Shown: positions 60,137 to 64,000 of the stretch, in pieces
Numbering within the stretch: position 1 is the stretch's first letter
Layout: every line of letters starts with the position of its first letter
Origin: Gammaproteobacteria bacterium
Lineage (GTDB): Bacteria > Pseudomonadota > Gammaproteobacteria > Steroidobacterales > Steroidobacteraceae
Length of the DNA: 64,000 nucleotides
Reading direction: 5' to 3'
NCBI GenBank assembly: GCA_013289615.1
Contig: JABCZO010000010.1
Location: 1-64,000 of the forward strand
The notes under the pieces: model-generated
Database searches by the model: none
Told to the model about the DNA's origin: nothing
Seen by the model: only the letters and a program-made list of their open reading frames with translations
Made by a program: the position numbers and the translations under genes

Positions 60137-62662
60137 TCATCGCTGCCACAGAATGCGAGCCTCCTCGAGCGGAACCGCAACGCCGTCGAACTGCGGGCTC
60201 AGGCGCGGCGTGTAGTCGGTGTGCGGACGCGTCGCTGGCACCGAGCCGCTATAGCGGTACACGCCGGCAGCGGCCGGCTGCTGGGCGCGCGTCATCGGAT
60301 AGCGCTCGGCATCACCCTGCCCGCTCGCATCGGCATACAGTTCCACCGCTACGCAATCGGGTGCAAGTTCAGCCAGGGTGACCTCGATCTCGAACGCATG
60401 GCCGCGCGCGCTGGTTTGGGTCTTCAGCACGCCAAAGTGCAGCCGGTCCCAGTAGCGCTCCAGCTGCCGCTGCCAGTCAAGGATCTGCTGTGCCTTGCGG
60501 GCCTTGTCTGTCACCCGAGCGCGCAATCGATCGGAGGCGGGCAGGTAATACTGTTCGGTGTAGTCGCGCACCGCGCGCAGGCTGGAGAAAACCGGCGTCA
60601 GGCGCGCCATGCTCTCGCGCATGCGGGCCACCCACGCGCTCGGAATGCCGTGCGCGTCGCGCGCATAGAATTCGCGAATCACCTCGCGCTCGAGCACCTC
60701 GTACAGCGCGCGCGCATCGGCCTCGTCCACCGCCGGATCGTCGCCGTGCTCCTGAGCGTCCCCGAGGGCCCAACCCACCTCCGGCGCGTAGGCTTCCGCC
60801 CACCAGCCGTCGAGCGTCGACAGGTTCACGCCACCGTTGACCAGCACCTTCATGCCGCTGGTACCGCAGGCTTCCCACGGCCGGCGCGGCGTATTGAGCC
60901 AGACGTCAACGCCCTGCACCAGTTGCTCGGTGAGCATCACATCGTAGTCGCTGAGGAAGACGACGCGCGAGCGCACCTCGTCGCGGCGAAGGAACTGCGT
61001 CCACTGGCGGATCAGCTCCTGCCCCCCGGCATCGGCCGGGTGAGCCTTGCCGGCCAGGATCAACTGCACCGGTCGCTCAGCATTGCACAGCAGGCGCAAC
61101 AGGCGCTCCGGGTCGTGCAGCAGCAGATTCGGTCGTTTGTAGGTCGCGAAGCGCCGTGCGAAGCCGATCGTCAACACCCGCGCATCGAGCACCTGCCGTG
61201 CCGCCTGCACCGCCTCCGGCGACTCGCCCGACGCGGCCCACTGGCGCGATAGTCGGCCGCGTGCATAGCCGACCAGTGTCTCGCGGCTGCTGTTGCGGTA
61301 GCTCCAGAGTTGCGCGTCGGACAGGCGCCGAATGAGGTCAGGGTCGGATTCATTCGGCACGCGCCAGCGATCCTTGCCGCAGGCGCCGGTCCACAAGCGG
61401 TCGGACGCCGCGGAATCCCAGGTCGGTGTATGCACCCCGTTGGTGACCGATCGCACCGGCACTTCCGCCTGCGGCCAGCCGGGAAACAGCACGCCAAAGA
61501 TGTGGCGGCTGACCTCGCCGTGCAGGCGGCTCACGCCGTTGACCGCGCCGCTGCCGCGGATCGCCAGATACGCCATGTTGAAGCTCTCGGTGCGATCTGC
61601 CGGGTCGCGCCGTCCAAGGGCGAGCAGCTGATCGATCGGGATGTGCAGCCGGCGCTGCGCGTAGGCGCCCAGGTATTGCTCGATCAGGGTCGGCGCAAAG
61701 CGGTCAAAGCCAGCCGCGACCGCGGTGTGGGTGGTGAACAGGTTGCCGACGCGGGTTGCCGTCAGGGCGAGCTCGAATGATTGTCCGGTCTGCTCCATCA
61801 GGCTGCGGGCACGTTCCAGCACGGCAAAGGCGGCGTGGCCCTCGTTCAGGTGGCAAACTTCCGGCTCCATGCCGAGCGCGGCCAGCAGCCGCCAGCCGCC
61901 AATGCCCAGCAGCAGTTCCTGCTGCAGTCGCAACTCCGGGCCGCCGCCATACAGCTCGCTGGTGATGGCGCGCCAGGCCGGAAAGTTCGCCGCATCGTTG
62001 CTGTCGAGCAGATACAGCTGGACCCGCCCGATCTGCACCTGCCAGGTGCGCAACCACACCGAATAGCCCGGCAGGTCGATCTTTATCCGCAGCCACTCAC
62101 CATCCGGCCCGCGCAATGGGCTGATCGGCAACTGCCCCGGGTCGTTGTACGGAAACAGCGCCTGCTGGGCGCCCTGCTGGTCGATCACCTGACGGAAATA
62201 GCCCTGCTGGTAGAGCAGCCCGACGCCCACCACCGGCACGCCCAGATCGCTGGCCGCCTTGAGCTGATCGCCGGCGACATTTCCCAGTCCGCCGGAGTAG
62301 ATCGGCAGCGCCTCGCTCAGCATGAACTCCATGCTGAAATAGGCCACGCGCTTCAAGGCCGACTGCGGATAGTTGCTCTGGAACCAGGCCGGCGCGTCGA
62401 GTGCCTGGCGACGGGTGCGCACCAGCATCTCCACCTGGTCGCGAAATTTCGCATCCGCCGACGCGCGCTGCAGGCACTCGCGCGAAACGGTCTGCAGCAC
62501 CACCCAGGGGTTATGCGTGAGGTCCCACAGCTCGCAATCCAGCTGCCGCCACAATCCGTCGGCCGCGTGATTCCACGACCAGCGCACGTCCAGGGCCAGC
62601 TCCGCCAGCGCGTCGAAACCATCGACGTCGCTCGGCAGGCGCGTCGGCACGCTAGGCGACAT
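60137..62662 (-). CDS. glgP: alpha-glucan phosphorylase (GT35)
   Basis: 841 aa. Releases glucose-1-phosphate from glycogen or maltodextrin. RVAYFSMEFMLSEALPIYSGGLGNVAGDQLKAASDLG, HLNEGHAAFAVLERA and the PLP-lysine site EACGTSGMKVLVNGGVNLSTLDGWWAE are present. The N-terminal domain is of the shorter bacterial alpha-glucan phosphorylase type rather than GlgP of E. coli. It lies 15 bases after pgm and upstream of xfp, so glucan carbon enters the phosphoketolase route. Confidence 0.95.
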   Translation of the reverse strand: MSPSVPTRLPSDVDGFDALAELALDVRWSWNHAADGLWRQLDCELWDLTHNPWVVLQTVSRECLQRASADAKFRDQVEMLVRTRRQALDAPAWFQSNYPQSALKRVAYFSMEFMLSEALPIYSGGLGNVAGDQLKAASDLGVPVVGVGLLYQQGYFRQVIDQQGAQQALFPYNDPGQLPISPLRGPDGEWLRIKIDLPGYSVWLRTWQVQIGRVQLYLLDSNDAANFPAWRAITSELYGGGPELRLQQELLLGIGGWRLLAALGMEPEVCHLNEGHAAFAVLERARSLMEQTGQSFELALTATRVGNLFTTHTAVAAGFDRFAPTLIEQYLGAYAQRRLHIPIDQLLALGRRDPADRTESFNMAYLAIRGSGAVNGVSRLHGEVSRHIFGVLFPGWPQAEVPVRSVTNGVHTPTWDSAASDRLWTGACGKDRWRVPNESDPDLIRRLSDAQLWSYRNSSRETLVGYARGRLSRQWAASGESPEAVQAARQVLDARVLTIGFARRFATYKRPNLLLHDPERLLRLLCNAERPVQLILAGKAHPADAGGQELIRQWTQFLRRDEVRSRVVFLSDYDVMLTEQLVQGVDVWLNTPRRPWEACGTSGMKVLVNGGVNLSTLDGWWAEAYAPEVGWALGDAQEHGDDPAVDEADARALYEVLEREVIREFYARDAHGIPSAWVARMRESMARLTPVFSSLRAVRDYTEQYYLPASDRLRARVTDKARKAQQILDWQRQLERYWDRLHFGVLKTQTSARGHAFEIEVTLAELAPDCVAVELYADASGQGDAERYPMTRAQQPAAAGVYRYSGSVPATRPHTDYTPRLSPQFDGVAVPLEEARILWQR

Positions 62663-62677
62663 ACTTGCCGTGCCGGC

Positions 62678-64000
62678 TCATGGCAGCGCTGCCAGCGCCT
62701 CGCCGACGATGGCCTCGGCTTCGCTCAGCACTCGCTGCAGGTGATCGGCGCCACGAAAGCTCTCGCCATAGACCTTGTAGATGTCTTCGGTCCCCGACGG
62801 GCGCGCCGCGAACCAGCCGTTGTCGGCGATGACCTTCAGGCCGCCGATCGCGGCGCCATTACCGGGCGCCTGGGTGAGGATGCTGCGGATCGGCTCGCCG
62901 GCGAGCTGCTTCGAGCTGACCTGGTGCGGGGAGAGCTTTGCGAGCAATGCCTTCTGCGCCGGCGTCGCCTTGGCATCCACGCGATCGCTGACGCATTCAC
63001 CGAACTGGCCGCTCAGCTGCCGGTAGAGCGTGCCCGGGTCGCGATCCAAGGCTGCACTGATCTCCGCGGCGAGCAGCGCCGGAACGATGCCGTCCTTGTC
63101 GGTGGTCCATGTCGTGCCGTCGCGGCGCAGGCAAGTGGCCCCGGCGCTCTCCTCTCCGCCGAAGCCCAGCGAGCCATCGAGCAGGCCATCGACAAACCAC
63201 TTGAAGCCCACCGGGACCTCGTACAGCCTGCGGCCCAGTTTTGCCGCCACGCGGTCGATCATCTGGCTGCTGACGACTGTCTTGCCCACCGCAGCGTCGG
63301 CACGCCATTGCGGCCGATGCCGGAACAGGTAGTCGATCGCCACCGACAGGTAATGGTTCGGGGGCAGCAGGCCGCTGCTGTGGGTGACGATGCCATGCCG
63401 GTCATGATCGGTGTCGCAGCCAAACGCGATGTCGAATCGATCCTTCAGTGCGATCAATCGCCGCATCGCATAGGACGAGGACGGATCCATCCGGATCTTT
63501 CCGTCCCAGTCCACGCTCATGAAGCGGAAGGTCGGATCGACCTCGTCGCTGACCACCGTAAGATCGAGCCCGTAGCGATCCGCAATCGGACCCCAGTAAT
63601 GCACGCCGGCGCCGCCCAGGGGATCCACGCCCATGCGGATCTTCGAGCCGCGGATGACGCCCATGTCGATCACGTTGTCGAGGTCGCCGATGTAGGCGGC
63701 GAGGTAATCGTGCCGGTGCGTGCTCGGCCGGCGCAGCGCCTGAGCCACGGAAATGCGCTTGACGCCGACAAGGCCCGCCGCCATGAGCTGGTTGGCACGC
63801 GCCTGGATCCAGCCGGTGACGTCGGTATCGGCCGGTCCGCCGTTGGTCGGGTTGTACTTGAAGCCACCGGCATCGGGTGGATTGTGCGATGGGGTGATGA
63901 CGATGCCGTCGGCAAGCCCCGATTTGCGCGCGCGGTTGTAGCTCACAATCGCGTGCGACACCGCGGGCGTCGGCGTGTATTCGTCGTCCTGCGCCAGCAT
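62678..64000 (-). CDS. pgm: phosphoglucomutase, 5' end outside window
   Basis: The last 440 residues of an alpha-D-phosphohexomutase of the 546-aa bacterial Pgm type. The phosphoserine loop [24 protein letters not shown], Mg loop [12 protein letters not shown], sugar loop [13 protein letters not shown] and C-terminal phosphate loop [16 protein letters not shown] are present. Interconverts glucose-1-P and glucose-6-P, the step after GlgP. The reading continues past base 64000. Fifteen bases from glgP, so the same transcript is likely. Confidence 0.95.
   Translation of the reverse strand: MLAQDDEYTPTPAVSHAIVSYNRARKSGLADGIVITPSHNPPDAGGFKYNPTNGGPADTDVTGWIQARANQLMAAGLVGVKRISVAQALRRPSTHRHDYLAAYIGDLDNVIDMGVIRGSKIRMGVDPLGGAGVHYWGPIADRYGLDLTVVSDEVDPTFRFMSVDWDGKIRMDPSSSYAMRRLIALKDRFDIAFGCDTDHDRHGIVTHSSGLLPPNHYLSVAIDYLFRHRPQWRADAAVGKTVVSSQMIDRVAAKLGRRLYEVPVGFKWFVDGLLDGSLGFGGEESAGATCLRRDGTTWTTDKDGIVPALLAAEISAALDRDPGTLYRQLSGQFGECVSDRVDAKATPAQKALLAKLSPHQVSSKQLAGEPIRSILTQAPGNGAAIGGLKVIADNGWFAARPSGTEDIYKVYGESFRGADHLQRVLSEAEAIVGEALAALP

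Overview
The window looks like chromosomal DNA of a GC-rich gammaproteobacterium. The left end carries the gammaproteobacterial core order ispB / rplU-rpmA / obg / rpsT / ribF-ileS. The large TonB-dependent receptor, tri-heme periplasmic dehydrogenase, c-di-GMP proteins and N-type ATPase recall Steroidobacterales/Nevskiales/Xanthomonadales-type bacteria. That placement is inference, because no rRNA is present.

Layout. (1) 1-10.4 kb is core genome: ileS, ribF, rpsT, a TfoX-C protein, obg, rpmA, rplU, ispB and tRNA-Pro(CGG). A foreign-looking block (multicopper oxidase, truncated lysR, aldo/keto reductase) separates obg from rplU-rpmA. (2) 10.4-13.1 kb is an integration hotspot at the tRNA-Pro 3' end. 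Three copies of the tRNA 3' half delimit a vapBC toxin-antitoxin pair and a DUF72 cassette with decayed DNA; no integrase is visible. (3) 13.1-17.3 kb holds a beta-propeller protein and a TPR/winged-helix regulator, divergent from SRPBCC, DUF899 and DUF2182 genes. (4) 17.4-28.8 kb is a sugar-uptake locus. One arm is GH36-like glycosidase, DeoR/AgaR regulator and amidohydrolase. The divergent, translationally coupled arm is TonB receptor, EamA transporter, KbaZ, AgaS and a BadF-type sugar kinase. It is most consistent with N-acetylgalactosamine or galactosamine glycan use. (5) 28.9-33.9 kb encodes a CHASE3-like histidine kinase, a single-domain response regulator, a REC-GAF-GGDEF-EAL protein and an RlpA-like lipoprotein. 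(6) 34.0-40.7 kb is a degenerate belt: a lactonase remnant, a second ArsR/DUF899 module, a Sel1-like gene with an in-frame amber codon, a haloacid dehalogenase, a frameshifted prpE and a truncated permease. (7) 40.8-47.3 kb holds an IclR regulator divergent from a periplasmic molybdenum hydroxylase with tri-heme cytochrome, then a diguanylate cyclase. (8) 47.4-64.0 kb is one long minus-strand energy block: phosphoglucomutase, glucan phosphorylase, phosphoketolase, a complete N-ATPase (atpDCQRBEFAG), a VOC protein, a lipoprotein, an alcohol dehydrogenase and PPK2.

How the genes work together. Block 8 would turn stored glucan into glucose-1-P, then glucose-6-P and, through phosphoketolase, acetyl-phosphate. 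It joins this to a second rotary ATPase and a polyphosphate kinase, which suggests energy management under low-respiration conditions. Block 4 would import and degrade an amino-sugar glycan under a DeoR-type repressor. Both tRNA-adjacent and 34-41 kb regions show repeated integration and gene decay.
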